Source of the DNA: Aliiglaciecola lipolytica E3
GTDB lineage: Bacteria; Pseudomonadota; Gammaproteobacteria; Enterobacterales; Alteromonadaceae
Assembly: GCF_000314975.1 (NCBI RefSeq)
Contig: NZ_BAEN01000041.1
Coordinates: 62,001 to 126,000, forward strand
Reading direction: 5' to 3'
DNA: 64,000 nt
Shown in pieces: positions 25,145-33,233 of the stretch (positions are counted from its first letter, which is position 1; each line of letters starts with the position of its first letter). Below the pieces are notes generated by a model that made no database searches, was not told the DNA's origin, and saw nothing but the letters and a program-made list of their open reading frames with translations. The translations under genes and the position numbers were made by a program.

Positions 25145-26032
25145 TTACACGTCACAAATAGCGATCGCTTGTTGCAATGACTCAGCCTTGCCTTCATTTG
25201 ATTTGGGAGTTGGAATAAATTCCTGTGCGAGATAACCGTTAAATCCCGTTTTCAATATTGCTTTTGCTATAGCTGGATAATATAACTCTTGAGTTTCATC
25301 AATTTCATTTCTTCCGGGCACGCCAGCTGTATGATAATGACCAAAATACTGATGGTTATCGGTAATTGTCCGTATCACATCTCCTTCATTAACTTGCATA
25401 TGATAAATGTCATATAACAACTTAAAATGTTGACTATTTAAGCGTTTGCATAGTTCAATTCCCCATTTAGAGTTGTCAGCCATATAATCGGGATGATTGA
25501 CTTTGCTGTTGAATAATTCCATTTGCAAAATTACCCCTCTTTTTTCGGCATGAGGAATAACCTTTTGCAATCCAACAGTGGCATTTTTTAAACCTTGCTC
25601 TGGGCTCATTCCACGCGCATTACCACTAAAGCAAACTAAGTTTTTATATCCTGCGTCTGCTACCAGATCTATATGCTTTAAATAACGTTGAGTGAGCTCA
25701 GCATGAAACTGAGGGTGGATCCATCCGTCTACTAAATTTAGTTCAGCACCATTACACATAGACGAATCGATATTATATTGTTTGAGTATTGGCCAATCTT
25801 TTGGTCCAACCAAATCAATTGCGTTGAAGCCTAAAGTTTTAACTAACTGACAAAGTTCTTCGATACTCAAATGCCCGTAGGTCCAACGACTTACGGAGTG
25901 ATTGATATTACCTTTTAGCAATGTTTTGGACTTATCTTCCGAATGCTGTTGTCTACCCATAGCATTCTGAGTGGCTAGTGCAGCACTGGTCAGTAGCGCA
26001 CCTTTTATAATGTTGCGACGAGAAATGGCCAT
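25145..26032 (-). CDS. Tat-exported TIM-barrel sugar isomerase/epimerase-like protein
   Basis: This 295-residue protein starts with a twin-arginine signal (SRRNIIKGALLTSAALA) and continues as a xylose-isomerase-like TIM barrel related to hydroxypyruvate isomerases: LGFNAIDLVGPKDW, VILQMELFNSKVNHPDY (metal Glu), LLYDIYHMQVNEGDVI (metal Asp) and a C-terminal GYLAQEFIP (Glu). Metal ligands look intact. It is the first gene of the exported sugar-oxidation cluster and probably isomerises or cleaves the keto-sugar. The next gene starts 79 bases downstream. Confidence 0.82.
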   Translation of the reverse strand: MAISRRNIIKGALLTSAALATQNAMGRQQHSEDKSKTLLKGNINHSVSRWTYGHLSIEELCQLVKTLGFNAIDLVGPKDWPILKQYNIDSSMCNGAELNLVDGWIHPQFHAELTQRYLKHIDLVADAGYKNLVCFSGNARGMSPEQGLKNATVGLQKVIPHAEKRGVILQMELFNSKVNHPDYMADNSKWGIELCKRLNSQHFKLLYDIYHMQVNEGDVIRTITDNHQYFGHYHTAGVPGRNEIDETQELYYPAIAKAILKTGFNGYLAQEFIPTPKSNEGKAESLQQAIAICDV

Positions 26033-26063
26033 ACTTACGAACCTTTTACTTTTTTATAACATA

Positions 26064-26075
26064 TTAAACGTTTAA
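26064..26075. promoter_or_regulatory. LacI-family type operator before the sugar-oxidation cluster
   Basis: TTAAACGTTTAA is a perfect 12-base palindrome with the central CG and AAACGTTT core typical of LacI/GalR-family operators. It lies 31 bases upstream of the TIM-barrel start. No regulator gene is present in the window. Confidence 0.55.
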
Positions 26076-26147
26076 GAAAAGTTTGACTAGTACGAAATGT
26101 AGAAACATTTAGGTAAAGTAGTATGAGGCGTAAATTGAGGTAATCAG

Positions 26148-26177
26148 ATCCAAGTGCAACAGGCGTTGCACTTGGAT
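26148..26177 (-). terminator. Hairpin after acnA
   Basis: A perfect 13-base-pair stem (26148-26160 with 26165-26177) with a four-base loop, just after the aconitase stop. There is no proper T run, so it may act as a 3'-end stabiliser or a factor-assisted terminator. Confidence 0.6.
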
Positions 26178-26184
26178 TTAGATG

Positions 26185-28902
26185 TTATAAGAGCTTTCTA
26201 ATGACAAATTGTAGGATGCCACCATGTTTGAAATACTCAAACTCGTTTGGTGTGTCTATTCGAATATCGGCATCAAAACTAAATGGTTGCTGGTTTGCTC
26301 TTCTAACATTCACAACAACTCTTTTTTGATTTGGTTGAATAGCATCTATATTGAATACTTCTGTGCCGTCTAATTTGAAGGTTTCTGCACTTTGCCCAGA
26401 TAAAAATTGCAATGGTAAAATTCCCATTCCAATTAAGTTTGAGCGGTGAATTCGTTCGTAACTTTGCGCGATAACGGCTTTAATACCCAACATAAGTGGT
26501 CCTTTAGCCGCCCAATCTCTGGAGCTCCCCGTTCCGTATTCTCTACCTGCAATAACAACGGTGGGTATTTGTCTACTTTTGTAGATTTCTGCGGCGTCGA
26601 AAACTGTCATTTCGTTTGCATCAGGCTGCAAACGAGTCCATCCTCCTTCGGTACCGGGGGCGAGTTGGTTTTTAAGACGTACATTTGCGAAAGTTCCACG
26701 CATCATAACTTCATGGTTTCCGCGTCTTGAACCATAGGAGTTAAAATCCGTCTTTTTAACATGCTCATCTTGCAGGTATTTTGCAGCAGGCGTATCTAAA
26801 CCAATTGCACCTGCGGGTGAAATGTGATCAGTCGTCACACTATCACCTAACTTTAACAAACACCTAGCATCTTTGATTGACTTTATATCGTCAGCTGTTG
26901 ATGCCATATCTTCGAAGAATGGCGGACGTTTTACATAGGTAGAATCAGGCCAATCGTAAATGTCAGAATCAACTGCTTCCAGTTCATTCCAAATTTCACC
27001 ACCATCATAAATAGCACCATATTTTTCAGTAAACATTTCCTTGTCGACAACATCGTTTACAATTGCCTGAATGTCTTCGTTACTAGGCCAAATATCACGT
27101 AAATAAACTGGTTTACCTTCATTACTTGTCCCGATAGGCTCCTTTGTTAAGTCAATATTCATATTTCCAGCTAAGGCATAAGCGACCACCAATGGAGGTG
27201 AAGCAAGATAATTTGTTTTAACTTCCGGATGTATGCGACCTTCAAAATTGCGGTTGCCAGAAAGCACAGAAGATACCGTTAAATCACCCGTATTAATTGC
27301 TTGGGATATGGGATCAGGTAATGGACCTGAATTTCCTATACAGGTAGTACATCCATAACCCACAAGGTTAAACCCTAATTGGTTAAGTTCTTCGGAAAGT
27401 TCAGCTTTATTCAAATATTCGGTGACGACTTGTGAGCCTGGCGCAAAACTGGTTTTAACCCAAGGGTGAACGTTCAGTCCGAGTTTATTAGCATTTTTTG
27501 CAAGCAATCCAGCAGCAACTAATACAGATGGATTTGAGGTGTTGGTACAGCTTGTTATAGCAGCAATGACTACAGCACCGTCATCAAGCTTAAAAGTTTG
27601 CCCATTATACTCACACTTAATCGATTTAGTGATTTCCTCCTGTCCCTGCCCCCCTTCACTTTCGTAACGTCCTTCAGAAGTATCTTCAGGAGCAATCTTT
27701 AATTCAGATTGATCTGACACCCACTTTTTAAAACTATTGGCCGCATCGCTAAGTGCAATGCGATCTTGTGGTCGTTTTGGACCAGCAATAGCAGGAACAA
27801 TAGTACCTAAATCAAGTTTTAACTTGTCGTGATATTGTGCGCTATTGAGAGAATCTGCCCCCCACATATTTTGTGCTTTGCTATAGACAGTAATGTAGTC
27901 AATTTGTTCTTCGCTGCGTCCCGTCAACCGAAGATACGTTATTGTTTGTTCATCTATTGGAAAAAGTCCGCAAGTTGCACCGTACTCTGGGGACATGTTC
28001 GCAATAGTGGCGCGGTCAGCTACCGACAAGTGTTTTATTCCGTCACCAATAAACTCGACAAATTTACCCACTACCCCAAATTCTCGTAATTGCTGAGTAA
28101 CCGCTAAAACCATATCAGTGGCTGTCACTCCTGGTGCAAGTTGGCCGGTCAACTCCATGGCAACGACTTCCGGAATAAGCATAGTGACGGGCTGTCCAAG
28201 CATGGCTGCTTCAGCTTCAATGCCGCCTACGCCCCACCCCATTACACCAAGACCATTGATCATAGTCGTATGCGAATCGGTTCCAACTAGTGTATCGGGG
28301 AATAATAGTGTTTCATTTTCGCTTTCTTCCGCAAACGTTACTCTCGCTAAATATTCCAGATTAACCTGATGCACAATTCCTTTTCCAGGAGGTACAACTT
28401 TAAAATTGTTGAAGGCTTTTTGTCCCCACTTAAGAAATTGATATCTCTCTTTATTTCGCTTAACTTCTATTGCAGTGTTATTTCTAAAAGCATCTTCACT
28501 GCCATATTCATCAACCATAATTGAGTGATCAATTACTAAATCAACAGGTTTCAGAGGATTTATTTTCGTTGGATCTCCGCCTAATTGATTCATAGCATCA
28601 CGCATAGCTGCTAAATCAACTACCGCAGGTACGCCTGTAAAGTCTTGAAGAATTACTCGCGAAGGTACAAATGCTATTTCAGTTGCAGATGCCGCGCTAT
28701 TGTCCCACTCTACCAGCGCATCGATGTCTTCTTGTTGCACAAAAATGTCTTCGTTATGACGTAATAAATTTTCGAGCAATAATTTGGCTGTAAGAGGAAG
28801 GCGTTCAATCGATTCAGGTGAGCCTGCTTTGTTGATGCTGTAGTAGCGATAGTTTTTGTCGCCAACAGAAAGAGTAGTTTGATATTTTGAACTTGATCCC
28901 AT
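26185..28902 (-). CDS. acnA: Aconitate hydratase A
   Basis: This 905-residue enzyme has the full aconitase A/IRP architecture. The [4Fe-4S] ligands are visible in SCTNTSNP (first Cys) and GYGCTTCIGNSGPLP (second and third Cys). Substrate loops include DSHTTMINGLGVMGWGVGGIEAEA and the C-terminal swivel domain contains YGTGSSRDWAAKGP. It interconverts citrate and isocitrate in the TCA cycle, and in enterobacteria AcnA is the oxidant-stable, stress-induced isoform. The methylcitrate genes that accompany AcnD are absent. It appears monocistronic. Confidence 0.96.
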   Translation of the reverse strand: MGSSSKYQTTLSVGDKNYRYYSINKAGSPESIERLPLTAKLLLENLLRHNEDIFVQQEDIDALVEWDNSAASATEIAFVPSRVILQDFTGVPAVVDLAAMRDAMNQLGGDPTKINPLKPVDLVIDHSIMVDEYGSEDAFRNNTAIEVKRNKERYQFLKWGQKAFNNFKVVPPGKGIVHQVNLEYLARVTFAEESENETLLFPDTLVGTDSHTTMINGLGVMGWGVGGIEAEAAMLGQPVTMLIPEVVAMELTGQLAPGVTATDMVLAVTQQLREFGVVGKFVEFIGDGIKHLSVADRATIANMSPEYGATCGLFPIDEQTITYLRLTGRSEEQIDYITVYSKAQNMWGADSLNSAQYHDKLKLDLGTIVPAIAGPKRPQDRIALSDAANSFKKWVSDQSELKIAPEDTSEGRYESEGGQGQEEITKSIKCEYNGQTFKLDDGAVVIAAITSCTNTSNPSVLVAAGLLAKNANKLGLNVHPWVKTSFAPGSQVVTEYLNKAELSEELNQLGFNLVGYGCTTCIGNSGPLPDPISQAINTGDLTVSSVLSGNRNFEGRIHPEVKTNYLASPPLVVAYALAGNMNIDLTKEPIGTSNEGKPVYLRDIWPSNEDIQAIVNDVVDKEMFTEKYGAIYDGGEIWNELEAVDSDIYDWPDSTYVKRPPFFEDMASTADDIKSIKDARCLLKLGDSVTTDHISPAGAIGLDTPAAKYLQDEHVKKTDFNSYGSRRGNHEVMMRGTFANVRLKNQLAPGTEGGWTRLQPDANEMTVFDAAEIYKSRQIPTVVIAGREYGTGSSRDWAAKGPLMLGIKAVIAQSYERIHRSNLIGMGILPLQFLSGQSAETFKLDGTEVFNIDAIQPNQKRVVVNVRRANQQPFSFDADIRIDTPNEFEYFKHGGILQFVIRKLL

Positions 28903-29092
28903 GAGGCTTCCTTTTACGTTGTGTTTTAGTTTAAATCTCTTCTAAGAAAACAACCTGATAACTGTAAGAGGTATAATTCTCTCAAATCGTTCCATAAAAC
29001 TGTTTTAAGCTAATTAACGATACAATTTATATGTGTATTCATATTATTGAAGCAATAACTTAGCCAACACCGAAAGCTTTAGTAATTGAAGG

Positions 29093-29127
29093 TTTATAGG
29101 TAGTTACAAGTCTCAATTACCTATAAA
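29093..29127. repeat. AT-rich hairpin downstream of the solute-binding gene
   Basis: TTTATAGGTA (29093-29102) pairs perfectly with TACCTATAAA (29118-29127), with a T5 run on the plus-strand side only. Both flanking genes are on the minus strand, so the orientation is wrong for a simple terminator. The remaining 250-base gap holds the acnA promoter region and no gene. Confidence 0.4.
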
Positions 29128-29152
29128 TTTTTCAATGATTGTAATATCTACA

Positions 29153-29944
29153 TTATTTAAAGCTCCGTTGGGGATTGCCTTTATTAGGTAAATAATGTTG
29201 CTCCCTGATGTTTTTAAAATCCCCGTTTAATTTACCTCGGGCAATGATTCCTTCTAACTCCGCAACTCTGGACATTAACTTCGATTTTTTGCTTAAAGCA
29301 AAATAGTACCCCTGCGGCGAATCTGTTTGGAATTTTGCTGGAATAATGATGCGATTGTTTGTATCTAATACCTTAATTGTACTGGGGGCGAAGTGTATAA
29401 AACCATCAACACGATCTTTTTCAAGCAACCCAATTTTTTGTTCCAAAGAGGATACCTTTACCAGTGCAGGCCAATCATTGTTATCAATATGCTCAAAGTA
29501 GGTTCCGCCAATTGTTACTGCTAAGGTTGACTGTTTAAAGGATTCTAAAGTGGAAATTTTTTGATGGTCGGTGTTTTTGATGAAGATGGTATTTTGCAAA
29601 GATTCGTAACTAGGCTTTAATAGAATAAATCCCGTTTCTTTTGTGTAAACCGGACTAAGACCTACCACTATATCTAGATTTCCGTTTTGAAGTTCCACAA
29701 TACGGCGTGCAAAGGTTAAAGGTGTAATGACTAATTCCACATCAAGCTTGGATGCAATATAGTTTAAATATTTTGCGTGTAAACCACTGGGGAACTCAGG
29801 AGAAACAGAAGATTGTAATGTATCTTTAGCGTAACAAACACTCACCAAGACGGATGAACAAAATACAATTAAAAAGTGTAGTTGTAATCGTTTACCGAAA
29901 TACTCTTTCAATACAAAACCCCATTTTAACATTACAACAATCAC
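29153..29944 (-). CDS. Orphan periplasmic solute-binding protein (SBP family 3-like)
   Basis: This 263-residue protein has a signal peptide (hydrophobic stretch about 22-38, cleavage near VCYA) and an SBP_bac_3-like fold: VSPEFPSGLHAKYLNYIASKLDVELVITPLTFARRIVELQNGNLDIVVGLS. Permease and ATPase genes are absent, so it may be a sensor-type or stand-alone binding protein, as is common in Alteromonadales. The start is uncertain; it overlaps the preceding small gene by four bases (coupled translation). Confidence 0.75.
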   Translation of the reverse strand: MIVVMLKWGFVLKEYFGKRLQLHFLIVFCSSVLVSVCYAKDTLQSSVSPEFPSGLHAKYLNYIASKLDVELVITPLTFARRIVELQNGNLDIVVGLSPVYTKETGFILLKPSYESLQNTIFIKNTDHQKISTLESFKQSTLAVTIGGTYFEHIDNNDWPALVKVSSLEQKIGLLEKDRVDGFIHFAPSTIKVLDTNNRIIIPAKFQTDSPQGYYFALSKKSKLMSRVAELEGIIARGKLNGDFKNIREQHYLPNKGNPQRSFK

Positions 29945-30195
29945 CTCTTATGATCTTTCAACCATTCGTTCAATAATTTTATTTGGCCACACTTATAAGC
30001 CGCATAGGTTATCCTTAATGCATTAGATAATACTTCATTATCAGTCCAATTCGTTTTTTCACGAATTTCTTCGTAACAGCTCATGGCGTCTTTTGAAACA
30101 TATCCTCTTATGTGTTTATGACCGAGTTCTTTTTGACGTTGACGATATCGTTTTTGTTTTTCAGCGTTAGCTATTTTCTTAGGGTTTTTGTCCAT
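29941..30195 (-). CDS. Small basic protein resembling CopB/RHH-type regulators
   Basis: From the ATG at 30195 the product has 84 residues (a TTG at 30204 would add three). It is strongly basic at its N-terminus (KNPKKIANAEKQKRYRQRQKELG), followed by HIRGYVSKDAMSCYEEIREKTNWTDNEVLSNAL. The order of a basic AEKQ-RxR helix, a short strand and two helices with TxxEVL recalls plasmid CopB/RepA2-type copy-control repressors and ribbon-helix-helix proteins. No replication gene is nearby, so I infer DNA binding only. It overlaps the solute-binding gene by four bases. Confidence 0.6.
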   Translation of the reverse strand: MDKNPKKIANAEKQKRYRQRQKELGHKHIRGYVSKDAMSCYEEIREKTNWTDNEVLSNALRITYAAYKCGQIKLLNEWLKDHKR

Positions 30196-30273
30196 TTTAT
30201 ACAATATCTAAATTATTTAAGGTTACAATAGGTACAAAATAGCAGTTTGTCTTGATTATTTCACTGTTCAGAG

Positions 30274-30302
30274 TTGTTTAGCTTACAACTGTTCGCTAAA
30301 TT
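30274..30302 (+). promoter_or_regulatory. fabA promoter
   Basis: TTGTTT (30274-30279) and TAAATT (30297-30302) are spaced by 17 bases, about 28 bases upstream of the fabA ATG. The spacer is filled by the FabR-like palindrome. Confidence 0.55.
30280..30297. promoter_or_regulatory. FabR-like operator in the fabA promoter
   Basis: AGCTTACAACTGTTCGCT matches 15 of 18 positions of the enterobacterial FabR operator as I recall it (AGCGTACACGTGTTCGCT). It sits between the -35 and -10 hexamers, the location expected for a repressor of unsaturated fatty acid synthesis. No fabR gene is in the window. Confidence 0.65.
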
Positions 30303-30329
30303 AGACCTTTTAAACTAGAAGAAGCCCAA

Positions 30330-30848
30330 ATGAGTAATTTTAAATCAAGTTTTAGCCGTGAAGACCTCTTGTCATGCAGTCAAGGAGAGCTTTTTGGGCC
30401 AGGAAATAGTCAGTTACCCGCTCCGAACATGCTTATGATGGATCGGATTGTAACCATTAGTGAAACTGGCGGAAAATATGACAAAGGTTATATTTTAGCC
30501 GAATTGGACATAACCCCAGATCTTTGGTTTTTCGATTGCCACTTCCCTGGCGATCCGGTAATGCCAGGTTGTTTAGGTCTCGATGCCATGTGGCAATTAG
30601 TTGGTTTTTTCCTTGGATGGTGTGGTGGACCTGGTAAAGGACGCGCGCTAGGAGTGGGTGAAGTTAAATTTACTGGTCAAATCCTACCTACCGCTAAAAA
30701 GGTAACCTATAAAATTGATATGAAGCGTGTAATAAAACGTAAATTATTTATGGGAATGGCTGACGGTGTCGTTGAAGTTGATGGCCGAGAAATTTATGCT
30801 GCAGAAAATTTAAAAGTAGGCTTATTCCAAGATACGAGTAGTTTTTAA
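30330..30848 (+). CDS. fabA: 3-hydroxydecanoyl-ACP dehydratase/isomerase
   Basis: This 172-residue enzyme matches E. coli FabA in length (172) and has the catalytic histidine in [24 protein letters not shown], where the aspartate of GLDAMWQ is the second catalytic residue. It dehydrates 3-hydroxydecanoyl-ACP and isomerises the trans-2 to cis-3 decenoyl product, the branch point of anaerobic unsaturated fatty acid synthesis. It converges on rmf, an arrangement conserved in enterobacteria and Alteromonadales. Confidence 0.97.
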   Translation: MSNFKSSFSREDLLSCSQGELFGPGNSQLPAPNMLMMDRIVTISETGGKYDKGYILAELDITPDLWFFDCHFPGDPVMPGCLGLDAMWQLVGFFLGWCGGPGKGRALGVGEVKFTGQILPTAKKVTYKIDMKRVIKRKLFMGMADGVVEVDGREIYAAENLKVGLFQDTSSF

Positions 30849-30883
30849 AAAGCTACATTTAAGTTCTACCCCAAAACTACAAA

Positions 30884-30899
30884 AGCCCCTAACGGGGCT
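30884..30899. terminator. Bidirectional terminator between fabA and rmf
   Basis: AGCCCC pairs with GGGGCT around a TAAC loop. On the minus strand it is followed by TTTTG (rmf side); on the plus strand by CATTTCTTT (fabA side). Confidence 0.75.
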
Positions 30900-30906
30900 C
30901 ATTTCT

Positions 30907-31083
30907 TTAACGGCTATTTAAACCTATATTGCGGTCTTCGATAGCCTCTCGCCATCCTCCTAACCACTCGGAACGTGATTCCGTTGTTTGAAATGGACAG
31001 TTTTCTTTAGAACGTCCTGATATGCCTGCTTGATAGCCTTTTGAATGAGCTCTGGAAAGTTTATCGCGTTTTTGTCTTTTCAT
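30907..31083 (-). CDS. rmf: Ribosome modulation factor
   Basis: This 58-residue gene was found by translation of the gap. The sequence MKRQKRDKLSRAHSKGYQAG..RSKENCPF and SRSEWLGGWREAIEDR is the RMF signature, close to E. coli RMF (55 residues). RMF drives ribosome dimerisation to inactive 100S particles in stationary phase. Its position opposite fabA is conserved. AGAGG precedes the start at suitable spacing. Confidence 0.96.
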   Translation of the reverse strand: MKRQKRDKLSRAHSKGYQAGISGRSKENCPFQTTESRSEWLGGWREAIEDRNIGLNSR

Positions 31084-31103
31084 TGAGTGACCTCTTATTG
31101 AAA

Positions 31104-31133
31104 AATATACATGTGATTATTTGAACCACACAA
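31104..31133 (-). promoter_or_regulatory. Candidate rmf promoter
   Basis: TTGTGT (31128-31133) and TATATT (31104-31109) on the minus strand with an 18-base spacer, about 20 bases upstream of the rmf ATG. Confidence 0.4.
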
Positions 31134-31300
31134 TTGAGACTATCCTAATCGCCAAAGGGTTCAATATGTTGATCAAATTTATTTTTGGAAAACGCAATAA
31201 ATAATTGATTATATGTAGTTTTTATTCTTAAATTAAATTGTAATATAGCTAACTTTTTTAATACCTAATTGATATTACACATTTGTTACGATAAGTAGCT

Positions 31301-31315
31301 AGCCTGCTGCAGGCT
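31301..31315. repeat. 15-base GC-rich dyad upstream of rmf
   Basis: AGCCTGCTGCAGGCT is perfectly palindromic around its central T, conspicuous in an otherwise AT-rich 339-base gap (31084-31422). It could be an operator. No other gene is seen in the gap. Confidence 0.4.
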
Positions 31316-31340
31316 GATCGTCACTAAATTGACACAAAAA

Positions 31341-31362
31341 AGCCCCATATTGCTATGGGGCT
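31341..31362 (-). terminator. Terminator of the DUF3466 gene
   Basis: AGCCCCAT pairs with ATGGGGCT around a six-base loop and is followed on the minus strand by a run of six T residues. Confidence 0.85.
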
Positions 31363-31422
31363 AAACCAAAAATCAACTCATGTCTTTGCTGCATAAATAT
31401 TCAGCAATTTTCAATATGCTTT

Positions 31423-33171
31423 CTAGTTTTTTCGCTTAATTCTGAAACCTGCGACGATTAAAATTAATCCTAAAAGATAGTAGATACTTCCACCTTTACG
31501 TTCAACTTTATCTTGAACCAAGCGGCAATCATCAATACTACCGCCCGGAATTGGCACCAATTTAACCGCTACTGTCATATTTTCAAAGATAGTATTTCCG
31601 CGTGCATCAAGAGCTAACTCGCCATTGATACTAGAACGCTCACGATAAACGATTGCTGTTGCAGTGATTTCGTCATTATCATTAATATCGTTACCTTGAA
31701 TGATGGTATAAGGTGTATCACAACTTAATAAATCATTTATATTGGTAAACTCTTCGGTATTAATATCGTAAATAAATCCTTCGCTACGTCGGCTACCAAT
31801 TAAATCGGTTTCTACTTCTCCTTCACCCACAACTAAACCGTTATTATTTATAGCTCTTGCTTTACTTGATGAACTTTCGAAAAAGTCATCAGGAAAAGTA
31901 GTCACATTTCCACGGTAATCATGCACAAAAAACTTATTGCGGGTAGAGGCTGTAATAACTTTGGAAGCGAAGCCAACAACGATATCGTTGTCATTTATAT
32001 CCAGAGCAGTACTTTCTATATAATCGTTATCGCTGATAATTCCAACTACTTCATCACCATCAAAAACAGCCGCTTTATTTACAACAATAGTTTGTGAATC
32101 TAGAAAGTAATCATTTGAGATACCAACCGCGATACCATTATTATTAATGGCGTTGGCTTGGCTAGAATAAAACCGTTCATCCCCTGGTTCCGGATCTAAG
32201 ATTGTGCCCAGTTCTCTTGAGTCCAAAAGTTCACCGCTAGAAGTAAACTCCCAAATCATTGCCCTGCGCTTGAAGGTTTGATCCAATGGATAACGAGACC
32301 CCAGCGCAGCGGTCATTCTAGCTCTTATTCTACCTTGATATTGATCACGAAGTTGTCTTAAGCAATACTCCTGCGGAATATCGCCTCTTTCGTTTTCATC
32401 TTCACAAAGTTCAACAACTTCTTCAAAACCTTCAACCGCTTCTACTGAACCGTAACCCGCTACTTCAAAACTGTCGTTAATGTCGTTTGCAACGCTAATC
32501 CCACCTAACAGATCTTCGATGGGAGGTATATCTATAGTAGTTCCGTTAATATCTAAAAAGCCGTGAACTAAAAAATCTTGTACGTGATATACCAGATTTG
32601 CGCCATTTTCATTACGATAGTTGATTTTTCGAAACGGTGCTTCTGCAAAACCAACCGTGGCAGAAAAATTATTAATTCCTCTCACCAAGGTATCAGCACT
32701 TTTTGTTAAACCTTGTAAATCTTGTTCAACTACATCAAAAGCGATTTTTTCTTCAACTTCCGTGTTTTCTAACACGTAACTTTGCACTTTTGCAATTTGC
32801 TGATAAAACGGATTCGTTGAATCATTGCTTTGCGTAAAAAAGATACTTCCTGTGGTTGCATCTGAGGTGATAAAGCTATAAAGAATTAGCAAGTCTTCAT
32901 CGTTGATATTCCCAACTGCGGCTCCATCAGGGTCCGTGAGTAAATTAATTAATGCTTCGCTTTCAAAGTTAATTAAATCTACATCAATGGGCGGGTTGAA
33001 TGGTGATAATATTGACGCAGCAACATCCCCTCTATCATTGATTGCTCTGGCATAGCTGTTGACACCTTTATCTCTTAAAGGTAATTCTACAACTGAATAT
33101 TTTGCTGCTTGCGCTGAACAAACAGTTAGCGCACAAAGGGTTAGCCCAAAGGCCAGCCGATTCATTTTCAT
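31423..33171 (-). CDS. DUF3466 secreted/surface protein with GlyGly-CTERM-like tail
   Basis: This 582-residue protein has a Sec signal peptide (cleavage after SAQA, about residue 22) and many HAF-type repeats of the form ARAINDxGDVxA / INNNGIAVGxS, characteristic of DUF3466. The C-terminus KGGSIYYLLGLILIVAGFRIKRKN has the GlyGly-CTERM layout: a GG-S pair, a hydrophobic helix and a basic end. Such tails are sorting signals cleaved by rhombosortase, often in type II secretion substrates. No rhombosortase gene is in the window. Function of the mature protein is unknown. Confidence 0.85.
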   Translation of the reverse strand: MKMNRLAFGLTLCALTVCSAQAAKYSVVELPLRDKGVNSYARAINDRGDVAASILSPFNPPIDVDLINFESEALINLLTDPDGAAVGNINDEDLLILYSFITSDATTGSIFFTQSNDSTNPFYQQIAKVQSYVLENTEVEEKIAFDVVEQDLQGLTKSADTLVRGINNFSATVGFAEAPFRKINYRNENGANLVYHVQDFLVHGFLDINGTTIDIPPIEDLLGGISVANDINDSFEVAGYGSVEAVEGFEEVVELCEDENERGDIPQEYCLRQLRDQYQGRIRARMTAALGSRYPLDQTFKRRAMIWEFTSSGELLDSRELGTILDPEPGDERFYSSQANAINNNGIAVGISNDYFLDSQTIVVNKAAVFDGDEVVGIISDNDYIESTALDINDNDIVVGFASKVITASTRNKFFVHDYRGNVTTFPDDFFESSSSKARAINNNGLVVGEGEVETDLIGSRRSEGFIYDINTEEFTNINDLLSCDTPYTIIQGNDINDNDEITATAIVYRERSSINGELALDARGNTIFENMTVAVKLVPIPGGSIDDCRLVQDKVERKGGSIYYLLGLILIVAGFRIKRKN

Positions 33172-33233
33172 TACGTATCCTGTAAATTACTACTTAATTA
33201 GCTAATTTCGGTAATTCGATAATGCGAGCATAT

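Noticed and set aside
30241-30300. FadR operator at fabA
   Set aside because: No segment matches the FadR consensus well enough; only the FabR-like site is convincing.
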